DNA from: Prevotella sp. UBA1705
Lineage (GTDB): Bacteria > Bacteroidota > Bacteroidia > Bacteroidales > Bacteroidaceae
Direction of reading: 5' to 3'
Assembly (NCBI GenBank): GCA_002317385.1
Contig: DCJH01000056.1
Span: 1-36,918 of the forward strand
Length of the DNA stretch: 36,918 bases
Made by a program: the position numbers and the translations under genes. Positions 24,537 through 33,292 of this stretch are shown in pieces; position 1 is the stretch's first letter, and each line of letters starts with the position of its first letter. Under the pieces are notes generated by a model. That model did not search any database, was not told the origin of the DNA, and saw only the letters and a program-made list of their open reading frames with translations.

Positions 24537-24953
24537 ATGAAACATTTGGTTAGGTCATGGGCGTTGCCGTTGGCAATATGGCACATGATGAACAAGAGGG
24601 GAGTTGTCGTGGCAATGGGATTCGTCGCGCTAATCTTATTGGCCGTGTATGCAACGGTTGGCCATCTTCATTTGCCTGGTCATGGCAATTGGGAAGAGCG
24701 GAATTTCAAGGAATCCATCGTGCGCCATGCCTCTTCCATGGTTGCCCATGGGCAGAAAGTGGAATATGGCAGCAAGTATTTCTGCGAGGATTATAAGGAG
24801 AATGACGAGGTAAGATTCTCGGCTCGGGTAATCTATTATGTGGTTTCCGACGATGGCACCATAGCGGAACATGTGGCTCAGGTGGTTTGCAACGAGGACA
24901 AGGATAGGATTATAGACTGGAAGGAGCTCCGCGAGGGTTCGAAGATTCGGTAA
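24537..24953 (+). CDS. Small membrane protein of unknown function
   Basis: A 138-residue protein with one TM helix about 22-42 (GVVVAMGFVALILLAVYAT) preceded by basic residues, so the N-terminus is probably cytoplasmic and residues 45-138 periplasmic. The soluble part has two cysteines (KYFCEDY and VVCNED) that might form a disulphide. I do not recognise the family. An alternative start at MMNKRG (24585) would shorten it by 16 residues. It ends 4 bp before the OMP receptor start, so the two are very likely cotranscribed and functionally linked. Confidence 0.65.
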   Translation: MKHLVRSWALPLAIWHMMNKRGVVVAMGFVALILLAVYATVGHLHLPGHGNWEERNFKESIVRHASSMVAHGQKVEYGSKYFCEDYKENDEVRFSARVIYYVVSDDGTIAEHVAQVVCNEDKDRIIDWKELREGSKIR

Positions 24954-24957
24954 GGCT

Positions 24958-27264
24958 ATGAAACAGTTAATACTTATCATCGTTGCCATCATGCCCCTTC
25001 TTTCCACAGTTTGGGGCATGGACATTAAGGGTCGGGTGGTCGATGTGAAGGGTAGCCCCATGGAATTTGTGAACGTTGTCCTGCTGCAAGATTCCACTTT
25101 TGTGAGCGGGGTTGTCACTAATAGCCTTGGCGAGTTCAATTTATCGAGCGATTTGACGCGCGGATTGAACCTTAGATTGTCGTCTGTTGGATTTGAAATC
25201 AAACGTATCGAAATTCCTATTGATGGCAGGTTGGGCAATATCGAGATGCTCTCTTCTGCCACCCAACTGCAGGAAGTGGAGGTGCAAGGTCAGGCTTCAA
25301 GAACTTATCTTAAAGGGAATGCTTTGGTGACGAATGTGGAAAACAGTATTTTGGCCCATGCTGGAACTGCCAAGGATGTGCTCAGTCAGATTCCCATGGT
25401 CATTGAGAACCATGGAGAACTGGAGGTGTTTGGCAAAGGTGTGCCAGTAGTTTATATCAATGGACACAGGGTAATAGATGCGCTGGAGTTGACCACATTA
25501 CTCTCTGGAAGTATTCGAAACGTGGAAGTGATAACCAGTCCGGGCGCTTCTTATGCAGGGAACGCCAAGGCAGTGATACGCATCCGTACCAAGAGGACTA
25601 AGGGCGAGGGGTGGAGTGGTACGCTTAGGGCTACAAATGGTTTTCAGCATGAGTTCCAAAGCTCGGATATATTGAATCTGAAGTACCGGATAAAAGGCTT
25701 TGAGATATTCTCCGATATCACATTTCAGACAGGCAAAGACTGGGAGAAGAAGTCCACGGAAATGACTACTCATGCTCAATCAACGTGGTTTCAGCGACTC
25801 TCTACGGATAACATCAAGCGCTATCAAGGTATTCTTGGCAGGGTGGGTTTCTCTTGGACAATTGGCGAAAACCACTGCGTTGGCGCCTATTATCAGAACG
25901 GATATGCTGAAAGCAGGATTGGCTCGCAACTCATGAGCCATGTAGAAAAGAATAATTTGTTCTTTGACAGGTGGGAAACTGAGGCGAATATGACTCTCAA
26001 GAATACTCCACAGCATGCGGTCAACGTGTATTACATTGGGCAGATGGGTAAACTCTATATCGACTGGAATGCCGATTATATCTGGAAATGGAGTGTGCAG
26101 ACAGCCGAAAATGACGAGACGAGTGAGCTGTTGGCTCATCAGACGGTTGCCACCTATAGCAAAAACATGAGCAGTATGTTGGCAGAGAAATTGGTGTTGG
26201 CTTATCCCGTGGGTAAAGGTATGCTTCGATTGGGCGAGGAATATGTCAGTTCCAGGACACAAAACGTTTTCAAAACGGCATATACTCGGCTTGACAACGC
26301 CGCTTCAAGAATCAGGGAGGACAATGTGGCCTGCTTCGTGGAGGTGACTCAGCAACTGGGATTGTTCAACATTGGGGCTGGGATGAGGTATGAGCACGTT
26401 GACTATGATTATTATGGGAGCGCAAAATCAGAAGAGACTATGAGCAGGACATACCACAACTTCTTCCCCTCGGTCAATGCCTCGATACGTATGGGAGATA
26501 TTCAGATGTCGTTGTCATATAGCGGCAAGGTGGAGCGCCCCACTTATTCTAATCTGAACGCCAATGTCTCCTACCTGAATCGAATGACGTATGAGGCGGG
26601 TAACCCGCGTCTTCAGCCTACAAAACTACACACCTTGGAGTATATGACTGTATGGAAAAATTATTTTGCGCAAGTGTCTTATTCTCATTTTCAAGACCCT
26701 ATTGTCAGCACCACCAAGCCTTATAGCGATGACGGTGAGATAGCGATTCTCACCTACGACAATTTCAATCAAAAGCATTTCTTACAGGCATTCATGGGTG
26801 GACAATTTAAGCTGGGTGTGTGGCAACCTCGTGTCAATGTGGGGATGTTTGCTCAATGGTTTCATGTTAAGATCGATGGTAGGGACAAAAATATGAATAA
26901 GCCCATAGGAATGCTGCAGTGTCAAAATGCAATACATCTTCCTTTGGATATATGGTTGAACTTGGATGCACAGTTCACCACGGCTGGAAACGACCGGAAT
27001 ATAGACGTGGGCAGCACCTCTTGCGTAAATGCTAAGTTGTACAAGGATTTCTGTCAGAAACGGGTTGGCATCACCTTGGAGGCACGCGACATCTTCAATG
27101 GGACGAGGCAGGGCATGACGCTCTATAGTAATGCCGTTACCCTGCAACAGAAGAATCTCAGTGATATGCGCTGCGTAACGCTCACACTACAATTTACTCT
27201 CAATACTTCCCGCGACCGATATCGTGGCAATGGCGCCGGAAACATGGAGAAAAAGCGTTTCTAA
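24958..27264 (+). CDS. OMP_b-brl-family outer-membrane receptor (TonB-dependent-receptor-like)
   Basis: A 768-residue outer-membrane beta-barrel. Signal peptide 1-20; CarboxypepD_reg-like domain about 22-95 (IKGRVVDVKGSPMEFVNVVL); plug-like domain about 110-205 with VPVVYINGHRVIDALEL and the family-typical IRNVEVITSPGASYAG; then a long barrel rich in alternating aromatic residues, ending MEKKRF. It fits PF14905-type receptors found across Bacteroidota, whose substrates (peptides, metals, unknown) are rarely known. It lacks a SusD partner, so it is not a polysaccharide importer of the SusC type. It is translationally close to the small membrane protein upstream and lies next to a LuxR-type sensor. 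A long-range inverted repeat (AACCTTTT 27263-27270, AAAAGGTT 27329-27336) follows. Confidence 0.85.
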   Translation: MKQLILIIVAIMPLLSTVWGMDIKGRVVDVKGSPMEFVNVVLLQDSTFVSGVVTNSLGEFNLSSDLTRGLNLRLSSVGFEIKRIEIPIDGRLGNIEMLSSATQLQEVEVQGQASRTYLKGNALVTNVENSILAHAGTAKDVLSQIPMVIENHGELEVFGKGVPVVYINGHRVIDALELTTLLSGSIRNVEVITSPGASYAGNAKAVIRIRTKRTKGEGWSGTLRATNGFQHEFQSSDILNLKYRIKGFEIFSDITFQTGKDWEKKSTEMTTHAQSTWFQRLSTDNIKRYQGILGRVGFSWTIGENHCVGAYYQNGYAESRIGSQLMSHVEKNNLFFDRWETEANMTLKNTPQHAVNVYYIGQMGKLYIDWNADYIWKWSVQTAENDETSELLAHQTVATYSKNMSSMLAEKLVLAYPVGKGMLRLGEEYVSSRTQNVFKTAYTRLDNAASRIREDNVACFVEVTQQLGLFNIGAGMRYEHVDYDYYGSAKSEETMSRTYHNFFPSVNASIRMGDIQMSLSYSGKVERPTYSNLNANVSYLNRMTYEAGNPRLQPTKLHTLEYMTVWKNYFAQVSYSHFQDPIVSTTKPYSDDGEIAILTYDNFNQKHFLQAFMGGQFKLGVWQPRVNVGMFAQWFHVKIDGRDKNMNKPIGMLQCQNAIHLPLDIWLNLDAQFTTAGNDRNIDVGSTSCVNAKLYKDFCQKRVGITLEARDIFNGTRQGMTLYSNAVTLQQKNLSDMRCVTLTLQFTLNTSRDRYRGNGAGNMEKKRF

Positions 27265-27403
27265 CCTTTTTACATCTCAATAAGGTGGAGATATGAAGGC
27301 GGTTTCTTACTATCAAGAAAAGATGTCGAAAAGGTTGTTATCTATACTTAAATCCTCCCACACTAATACTTTTCTTTCATAAAAGTTCCTCTTTAGCTTA
27401 CGG

Positions 27404-27447
27404 GTAAAAAATAAGCAGGAGTTACGGATTCGTAACTCCTGCTTATT
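27404..27447 (-). terminator. Intrinsic terminator of the CAT-anticodon tRNA
   Basis: A perfect 17-bp stem (27410-27426 with 27431-27447, core GCAGGAGTTACG) and 4-nt loop. On the minus strand it is followed by a T-run (TTATTTTTTA). It starts 5 bp past the tRNA 3' end. Confidence 0.85.
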
Positions 27448-27452
27448 CAATG

Positions 27453-27526
27453 TGGACCAGCCAGGGCTTGAACCTGGGACCTCCAGATTATGAGTCTGTT
27501 GCTCTAACCAACTGAGCTACAAGTCC
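27453..27526 (-). tRNA. tRNA with anticodon CAT (probably elongator Met)
   Basis: 74 nt on the minus strand: acceptor GGACTTG with CTGGTCC, D-arm TAGCTCAGTTGGTTAGAGC, anticodon loop CTCATAA with anticodon CAT, T-arm GGTTCAAGCC, discriminator A, CCA not encoded. Acceptor pair 6:67 is T/T and 5:68 is T/G. CAT also occurs in tRNA-Ile2 (lysidine-modified); Met is more likely but not proven. Confidence 0.9.
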
Positions 27527-27560
27527 GAGACTTCGGCGGTAGGGCCGGAGAATTGTGGTG

Positions 27561-27592
27561 CAAAGGTACGGTGTTTCGATTGAAATACCAAA
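27561..27592 (-). promoter_or_regulatory. Promoter of the CAT-anticodon tRNA
   Basis: On the minus strand TTTG (27592-27589), exactly 20 bp, then TACCTTTG (27568-27561), 34 bp before the tRNA 5' end. Confidence 0.7.
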
Positions 27593-27623
27593 TGTTTTTT
27601 GTGAAAAGACACTAACTATTTTT

Positions 27624-27836
27624 GAAGAGAGAGGGGGAGAATGGGGATGAAAGGAAGGAGAAGGGAGTAAGAAAGAGGGATTTCTGAGAGGGTGAGAGGG
27701 GTTGAAGAATAGAGGATGTGTTATGATTGATGATGAGGGACGGGGGAGACGATCAGGGTAAATGTGAGGTGAGAAAATGGAGAGAAGAAGTGATCAAGAT
27801 GGAGAAGTGGAGTAATCAAGATGTAGGAAAGTCTCA
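27624..27836. other. Cytosine-poor, purine-rich non-coding tract
   Basis: About 210 bp whose plus strand is almost all G, A and T with only a handful of C (runs such as GAGAGAGGGGGAGAATGGGG). No gene. Near its end GATCAAGATGGAGAAGTGG and AATCAAGATGTAGG look like short direct repeats. It fills most of the gap between the tRNA and the Ca2+ ATPase. Confidence 0.75.
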
Positions 27837-27898
27837 AAAAAGTGATAAAAAGTAAGTAAATATGGGCGGAGAAATGGGTTGATATGGGTAATTTTAGC

Positions 27899-27906
27899 TA
27901 ACTTTG
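27899..27906 (+). promoter_or_regulatory. -7 element (TAACTTTG) for the ATPase-ribF-CPBP operon
   Basis: Exact TAnnTTTG. A GTTG lies 17 bp upstream, an imperfect spacing. Leader about 80 nt to the ATG at 27994. Confidence 0.5.
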
Positions 27907-27993
27907 CAGAAAATAATGGCTTGTTTTCATCAAAAACAAATACTTGTATTTGCATGGACGGGTGCCTGTGTTCGCTCAAAATAAATATAGGAT

Positions 27994-30654
27994 ATGAATA
28001 AACTGACATCATCAGGTGTGGATCCCCAGGGGTTGACAGATGCTCAAGTTATGGAGAGTCGCCAGCAATATGGCGACAATGTGCTGACCCCTCCGCGTCG
28101 GGTTTCCCTTTGGAAGCTATATTTGGAGAAATACCGTGATCCGATTATCCAGATTCTTCTTGCCGCAGCGCTGGTGTCTCTGGTGCTCGCTTTCGTGGAG
28201 CACGACTTCATGGAGACCATCGGCATTATCCTGGCGGTGTTTATTGCCACCACTGTGGGCTTTTATTTTGAGCGTGATGCCGCGAAGAAATTCCGCGTGT
28301 TGACGGCTATCAACGAAGACCAGCCGGTGAAGGTGCGCCGCAACGGACGAGTGATGGAGATTGCCCGACGCGACGTGGTGGTGGGCGACATCATCCTGAT
28401 AGAGGTCGGCGATGAGATTCCGGCCGACGGAGAGTTGCTGGATGCGGTAAACTTGCAGGTGGATGAATCGAGCCTTACCGGCGAACAACTGACCACCAAG
28501 ATGCTCGACAAGCCCTCGTCTGCCGACGAACAAACCCCCGAGGCAGCCCCCGAGAAGGAGCAGGCCTACCCTGCCAACGTGGTGCTGCGCTCGTCGATGG
28601 TGATGAACGGCCATGGCGAAGCGGTGGTGACCCACGTGGGCGACCGCACAGAGATAGGCAAGGTGGCCACGAGTGCCTCGGAGAAAACCACCACTAAGAC
28701 CCCGCTCAACATACAGCTTGACCGATTGGCCAAACTGATTTCCAAGGTGGGAACGGCCGTTTCGGTAGCCGCATTCCTCATTTTCCTCATCCACGACATC
28801 CTTACTAACCCCCTCTGGCATGGCAACGACTACTTCGGTATGGTGCACGTCGTGCTGGGTTACTTTATGATGGCCGTGACGCTTATCGTGATGGCGGTGC
28901 CCGAAGGCCTGCCCATGGCGGTGACGCTGGCACTGGCGCTGAACATGCGCCGCATGCTGAAATCGAACAACTTGGTGCGCAAGCTCCACGCTTCGGAGAC
29001 CATGGGTGCCGTGACCGTGATCTGTACGGACAAGACCGGCACCCTGACGCAAAACCGGATGACGGTAAAAGAATGCGTGATGGGCAAGGAGGCAGACCTG
29101 CAGGAGGTGTTCCAAGGCATCGCATCGAATACCACGGCCTTTCTCGATGGCGACAAAGGTGTGGGCAATCCCACCGAGGTGGCGCTGCTGCAATGGATGA
29201 ACGGCAAGGGCGGCAACTATCTCCAGAAGCGCGAGGCGGTGCAGATCGTGAAGCAAATCCCCTTCTCCACGGAGAACAAATATATGATGACGCTGACCTC
29301 CAACCACCGGTTGTATGTCAAGGGCGCGCCAGAAATCGTGCTCGACATGTGCTTCATCGACGATGAGAAGCGCAGTCGCGTCATGGCTAAGGTGGCTGCA
29401 TTCCAGCAGGCGGGTATGCGCGTGCTGCTGCAGGCGATGGCCGATGCCGACGAATTTCGCACCTCAGACCTCACCTTTCAGGCCGTGTTTGCCATCGAAG
29501 ACCCTGTGCGCGAGGACGTGCCTAAGGCCGTGGCCACCTGTCGCAAGGCCGGTATCAAGGTAAAAATCGTTACTGGCGACAACTCCGCTACTGCCGTAGA
29601 GATAGCCCGACAGATTGGAATATGGAACGAGGACAATGCGAGAGGAATAGCGCCTGACAAGGAATTGGACGTGGAGAGCGACGCATGGGTAGCCCGCAGC
29701 GAGCGCTGGCACATCACCGGCGCAGAGTTTGCGGCCCTCACCGATGAGGAGGCCTACGGGCGTGTGGAGGCCATTCGCGTGATGTCGCGGGCCCGACCGG
29801 CCGACAAGCAGCGCCTCGTGGAACTGCTGCAGAAGCACGGCGAGGTGGTGGCGGTGACCGGCGACGGCACCAACGACGCCCCGGCCCTTAACTATGCCCA
29901 CGTGGGACTATCCCTGGGTTCGGGCACATCGGTGGCCAAGCAGGCCTCCGACATCACCCTGCTCGACGACAGTTTCCACTCCATCACGTCGGCCGTGATG
30001 TGGGGTCGCTCGCTCTACAAGAACATCCAGCGATTCCTTTTCTTCCAGTTGGTGGTCAATCTCTCGGCCCTGCTACTGGTGCTCGCCGGCGCATTCGTGG
30101 GAACCGAGATGCCGCTCACGGTGACACAGATCCTCTGGGTGAACCTCATCATGGACACTTTTGCCGCCATGGCCTTAGCCTCGCTGCCGCCCTCGCGCGA
30201 GGTGATGCGCGACAAGCCGCGCAAACAGACCGACTTTATCATCTCCAAGCCCATGGCATGGGGCATCCTCAGCTGGGGATTCCTGTTCTTCGCGGTGATG
30301 TTTGTCTTCCTGCTCTGGTGCGAGCGCCATGGCTCCGGCAGCGTGGTCGATGTGCACGAACTCACCATTTTCTTCACTACATTTGTCGTCCTGCAGTTCT
30401 GGAACCTGTTCAACGCCAAGACGCTGGGCTCCAACCACAGCGCCCTGAGATACCTCTGGCGCGACCGCGGACTGCTGCTCGTGCTGGCCCTGATACTCGG
30501 TGGCCAGTGGCTCATCGTGACTTTTGGCGGCCGCATGTTCCGCACCCAGCCGCTCAGCGCAGCCGAATGGGGAGCCATCATTGGCATCACGGGCGTGTTT
30601 GTCTTCGGCGGCGGAGAACTGTGGCGGGCTATTAAGCGCCTCACTGCACACTAA
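27994..30654 (+). CDS. P-type Ca2+-transporting ATPase (PMCA-like, type IIB)
   Basis: Inner-membrane pump of 886 residues that exports Ca2+ using ATP. An N-terminal cation-ATPase domain is followed by TM1-2 (about 50-95); the actuator domain has DESSLTGEQ, with the catalytic Glu but Gln in place of the usual Ser of TGES; TM3-4 carry VPEGLP; the phosphorylation site is D346 in CTDKTGTLT; the hinge has VTGDGTNDAPAL; TM5-10 include NLIMDTFAAMALA, whose Asn/Asp are the type II Ca2+ ligands. Length is normal. It is the first gene of a probable operon with ribF (13-bp gap) and the CPBP protease. Mg2+ or other divalent transport is less likely given the TM6 motif. Confidence 0.93.
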   Translation: MNKLTSSGVDPQGLTDAQVMESRQQYGDNVLTPPRRVSLWKLYLEKYRDPIIQILLAAALVSLVLAFVEHDFMETIGIILAVFIATTVGFYFERDAAKKFRVLTAINEDQPVKVRRNGRVMEIARRDVVVGDIILIEVGDEIPADGELLDAVNLQVDESSLTGEQLTTKMLDKPSSADEQTPEAAPEKEQAYPANVVLRSSMVMNGHGEAVVTHVGDRTEIGKVATSASEKTTTKTPLNIQLDRLAKLISKVGTAVSVAAFLIFLIHDILTNPLWHGNDYFGMVHVVLGYFMMAVTLIVMAVPEGLPMAVTLALALNMRRMLKSNNLVRKLHASETMGAVTVICTDKTGTLTQNRMTVKECVMGKEADLQEVFQGIASNTTAFLDGDKGVGNPTEVALLQWMNGKGGNYLQKREAVQIVKQIPFSTENKYMMTLTSNHRLYVKGAPEIVLDMCFIDDEKRSRVMAKVAAFQQAGMRVLLQAMADADEFRTSDLTFQAVFAIEDPVREDVPKAVATCRKAGIKVKIVTGDNSATAVEIARQIGIWNEDNARGIAPDKELDVESDAWVARSERWHITGAEFAALTDEEAYGRVEAIRVMSRARPADKQRLVELLQKHGEVVAVTGDGTNDAPALNYAHVGLSLGSGTSVAKQASDITLLDDSFHSITSAVMWGRSLYKNIQRFLFFQLVVNLSALLLVLAGAFVGTEMPLTVTQILWVNLIMDTFAAMALASLPPSREVMRDKPRKQTDFIISKPMAWGILSWGFLFFAVMFVFLLWCERHGSGSVVDVHELTIFFTTFVVLQFWNLFNAKTLGSNHSALRYLWRDRGLLLVLALILGGQWLIVTFGGRMFRTQPLSAAEWGAIIGITGVFVFGGGELWRAIKRLTAH

Positions 30655-30667
30655 AGAAAGGAGCCGA

Positions 30668-31621
30668 ATGAGGATAATCTATCTGAACAGAGCATCGGCG
30701 CCAGAGCAGGCAGAGCCTTGCGTGGCCACATTGGGATTCTTCGATGGGGTGCACCGCGGCCACCAGTTCCTCATCAGGCACGTGGTGGATGAGGCCCACG
30801 CACGCGGACTGAGCTCGATGGTCATCACCTTCGATCAGCATCCGCGCCAGGTGTTGCAACAAGACTATCAGCCCGAGCTGCTCACCACGCTCGAAGCCAA
30901 GCTCAGACTCTTGGAGAACACGGGCGTAGACCTCGTTACCGTGCTCCATTTCGATGCTGAGATGGCTAACCTATCAGCCCGCGACTTCATGCGACAGGTG
31001 CTCAAGGAGCGGCTCGGCGTGTGCTCGCTCTATATCGGCTACGACAACAGGTTTGGCCGGGGACGTGCCGACGGATTCGACAGCTACGTGGAATATGGCC
31101 GCGAGATGGGCATCGACGTGACGCTCGGCGAGGCTTTCGAACTCAACGGCATCAAGGTAAGCTCATCGGTGGTGAGGGCTTTTCTCAAGGAAGGAGAAAT
31201 CAGACTGGCCAATAGCTGCCTGGGATACGACTACACCATCAGCGGCAAGGTGGTCGACGGATATAAGCAGGGCCGCAAGTTGGGATTCCCCACGGCCAAC
31301 CTCGACACCGCCGGCACCGGCCAGCTCATACCCGCCAGTGGTATCTATGCCGTCAGGGTCCAGATAGGCACCGACGAAACCCTGCTGCCGGGCATGACCG
31401 ACATTGGCAATCGCCCCACCTTTGGGCAATACAAACAATCGATAGAGACTTATATCTTCAACTTCCACGACGATATCTATGGCGAGCCTATGAGACTGAC
31501 TTTCGTGCAGCGCATAAGGTCGGAAAAGAAGTTTGACAACGTGACGCTGCTGGTAGAGCAACTCAAGGACGACGAGCGCCGGGTGGAAGAAATATTCAAC
31601 AGTAATGAAGCAAACCAATAG
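30668..31621 (+). CDS. ribF: Bifunctional riboflavin kinase / FMN adenylyltransferase
   Basis: A 317-residue cytoplasmic enzyme making FMN then FAD. The N-terminal FAD synthetase domain has LGFFDGVHRGH and ITFDQHPR (nucleotidyltransferase motifs). The C-terminal riboflavin kinase domain starts about 185, with YTISGKVVDGYKQGRKLGFPTANL, PASGIYAVRV and MTDIGNRPTFG. The frame is open to 30524, but that would run deep into the ATPase gene; the ATG at 30668 (MRIIYLN) gives the family length. It follows the ATPase stop by 13 bp and its last bases overlap a possible start of the next gene. Confidence 0.95.
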   Translation: MRIIYLNRASAPEQAEPCVATLGFFDGVHRGHQFLIRHVVDEAHARGLSSMVITFDQHPRQVLQQDYQPELLTTLEAKLRLLENTGVDLVTVLHFDAEMANLSARDFMRQVLKERLGVCSLYIGYDNRFGRGRADGFDSYVEYGREMGIDVTLGEAFELNGIKVSSSVVRAFLKEGEIRLANSCLGYDYTISGKVVDGYKQGRKLGFPTANLDTAGTGQLIPASGIYAVRVQIGTDETLLPGMTDIGNRPTFGQYKQSIETYIFNFHDDIYGEPMRLTFVQRIRSEKKFDNVTLLVEQLKDDERRVEEIFNSNEANQ

Positions 31622-32447
31622 TATGGTTCACAAGATACTCGACGCAGTATTGTTTCTTGTGATTTTTTTTCTCATACAGGCAGTGGTACTCTATCTGGTG
31701 CAGACTGCGGCGCTGCTCCATGGCGGCCTGTCGCTGAGCCAGGTGCCAGCCCGACTGTCGGCCGGCAACGTGGGCCTGTCGGGCCGTGGGCTTATCGCCA
31801 TGTCGGTGCTGAGCAGCGTCGTCACCCTCGTGGTGTTCATCTATGCCAAGTGGGCGCCCTTCACGCGGGTGTGGCTGGCCTCCCATCCCTGGGTGGCCCT
31901 GTCGTGGGTCATCTGGTTGGCCCTGGGCACCATCCTGCCTTCGCAGTGGCTCATGGACCAGATGCAGTATTCCATGCCCGCGGCCACCATGCGCATGTTT
32001 GAGTCGATGATGGGCGAGCCGTTGGGCTATCTGGCCTTGGGCATCCTCGCCCCCATCACCGAGGAACTGGTGTTTCGTGGTGCCATCCTCCGCACCCTGC
32101 TGTCGCTGTTCGACAAGAAATACCATTGGATTCCCATAGCGCTGTCGGCAGTGGTCTTCGGCGCGGTGCATGGCAACGTGCCGCAGTTTGTCCACGCATC
32201 GCTCATGGGCCTCATCCTCGGCTGGATGTACTATCGCACGGAGTCTATCTCGCCCGGCGTGGTGTTCCATTGGATCAACAACACCGTGGCCTTTGTCATG
32301 TTCAACCTCATGCCTCAGATGGCCGACGGCAAGCTTATCGACCTCTTCCACGGCGACTCAAAGACCATGTGGCTCGGCCTGGCCTTCTCGCTCTGTATCC
32401 TCATCCCCAGCTTCTTCCAGCTCAACCTACGGTTGAAGCGCAACTGA
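31605..32447 (+). CDS. CPBP-family intramembrane metalloprotease
   Basis: A 280-residue multi-pass membrane protein with the three ABI/CPBP motifs: E153E154xxxR158, FxxxH189 (FGAVH) and H222xxxN226. Known relatives (Rce1-type) cleave membrane or prenylated proteins, or protect against bacteriocins; the role here is unknown. The first ATG (31605) overlaps ribF by 17 nt; a second in-frame ATG at 31623, just after the ribF stop, is an equally plausible start and removes six residues before the first TM helix. It ends the operon. Confidence 0.88.
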   Translation: MKQTNSMVHKILDAVLFLVIFFLIQAVVLYLVQTAALLHGGLSLSQVPARLSAGNVGLSGRGLIAMSVLSSVVTLVVFIYAKWAPFTRVWLASHPWVALSWVIWLALGTILPSQWLMDQMQYSMPAATMRMFESMMGEPLGYLALGILAPITEELVFRGAILRTLLSLFDKKYHWIPIALSAVVFGAVHGNVPQFVHASLMGLILGWMYYRTESISPGVVFHWINNTVAFVMFNLMPQMADGKLIDLFHGDSKTMWLGLAFSLCILIPSFFQLNLRLKRN

Positions 32448-33145
32448 CGGTCTGCCTTTTTCCGGCTCTTTCGGCGTTCCGAGGCTGTCATGTGGGCAGT
32501 GTTGGGGCAGAATGAGGCTTTCTGTTGGGCGCAAGGCCATTGTTTCCAGTGTGCTGGCTCATGGTGAGGCGCAGGTGTTTCGGGGCTTCTGTGCGCTCGG
32601 AAATGCCTTTTAGAGGGAGAGGAATATACCCTATGAATTTTCTTGAACATTGGCTTCTCCTGCTTGCGATATTCTGCAGCGGGAAAAGTCTGGTTGGAAG
32701 TATGCCGAAAATAGCTCGTTTCCAATGGGCTGAGCCATAGAGGCTTGTCTTTTCTTTACATTTTATGAGGCTTCGATGAGGGCCTTTTCAGGCTGCGAAA
32801 ACATGGTTTTCGGGGTGCGAAAGCTATGTTTTCGTCTTGCGATAAGGTAGTTTTCGTGCGGCCATCTCTATGCTTTCGTGGGGAGAGAGAGTGCTTCGCT
32901 TGTTGGAGAAGCGGTTTTGAGGCCTCGTCTTGGCATAGATACCTTCTATTTCGGTCGGTTTCCTGATTCCTTTTTTGCATCCTATATTTTGACAAATTAC
33001 AGCCCGATGCTGCGAGGTTTTCAGTGGCGGGTCGGCTGGTACGCGGCCTGCTGGCACTCGGATGTCGGTTTGTCGTTGCTCCGACTTGGGCCTGCCGGGC
33101 CATCTTTCATAGGCTGATAGCACGCTTACCCCACTCTGTTGGCAC
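32448..33145. other. Long non-coding region after the CPBP gene
   Basis: About 700 bp with short frames in several phases but none with protein-like sequence, a start signal or promoter, so I call it non-coding. It contains the 22-bp tandem repeat at 32772-32881. The remainder has a more even base composition than the flanking genes and could be a decayed gene. An sRNA cannot be excluded. Confidence 0.55.
32772..32881. repeat. 22-bp tandem repeat with palindromic units
   Basis: Units begin at 32794 (TGCGAAAACATGGTTTTCG), 32816 (TGCGAAAGCTATGTTTTCG), 32838 (TGCGATAAGGTAGTTTTCG) and 32860 (degenerate), exactly 22 bp apart, with a degenerate unit from 32772. The 32794 unit contains a perfect palindrome CGAAAAC-ATG-GTTTTCG (32796-32812). 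Confidence 0.85.
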
Positions 33146-33188
33146 AAAAAATAAGGGACCACAGCTCAACAATGAGTGGTGGTCCCTT
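33146..33188 (-). terminator. Intrinsic terminator of the small membrane protein gene
   Basis: AAGGGACCAC (33153-33162) pairs with GTGGTCCCTT (33179-33188), with an inner CTCA/TGAG stem. On the minus strand the stem is followed by ATTTTTTG. Confidence 0.75.
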
Positions 33189-33292
33189 CTCTACGTTAGT
33201 ATGTTATGAAAAATTTGAGAGAATTGAAACTTCACAGTTTCGTGTTGTTGTTTTACTAAACATTATTTTATAGAGAAAGCATAGAAATAATC

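Noticed and set aside
28117..29307. A 396-residue minus-strand frame inside the Ca2+ ATPase
   Set aside because: His-rich shadow translation; the opposite strand has all P-type ATPase motifs. The same applies to other long antisense frames at 2501-3001, 3643-4308, 11286-12164, 16390-17421 and 20905-21969.
30524..30667. Upstream start of ribF inside the ATPase gene
   Set aside because: The extra 48 residues are out-of-frame ATPase sequence; the conserved RibF N-terminus begins at 30668.
32772..32881. CRISPR array from 22-bp repeats
   Set aside because: Units are contiguous with no spacers, and the variation lies inside the repeat.
32525..33117. Small plus-strand ORFs (32525-32740, 32878-33117) after the CPBP gene
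   Set aside because: No protein-like composition, promoter or consistent frame; they cross the 22-bp repeats or decayed sequence.
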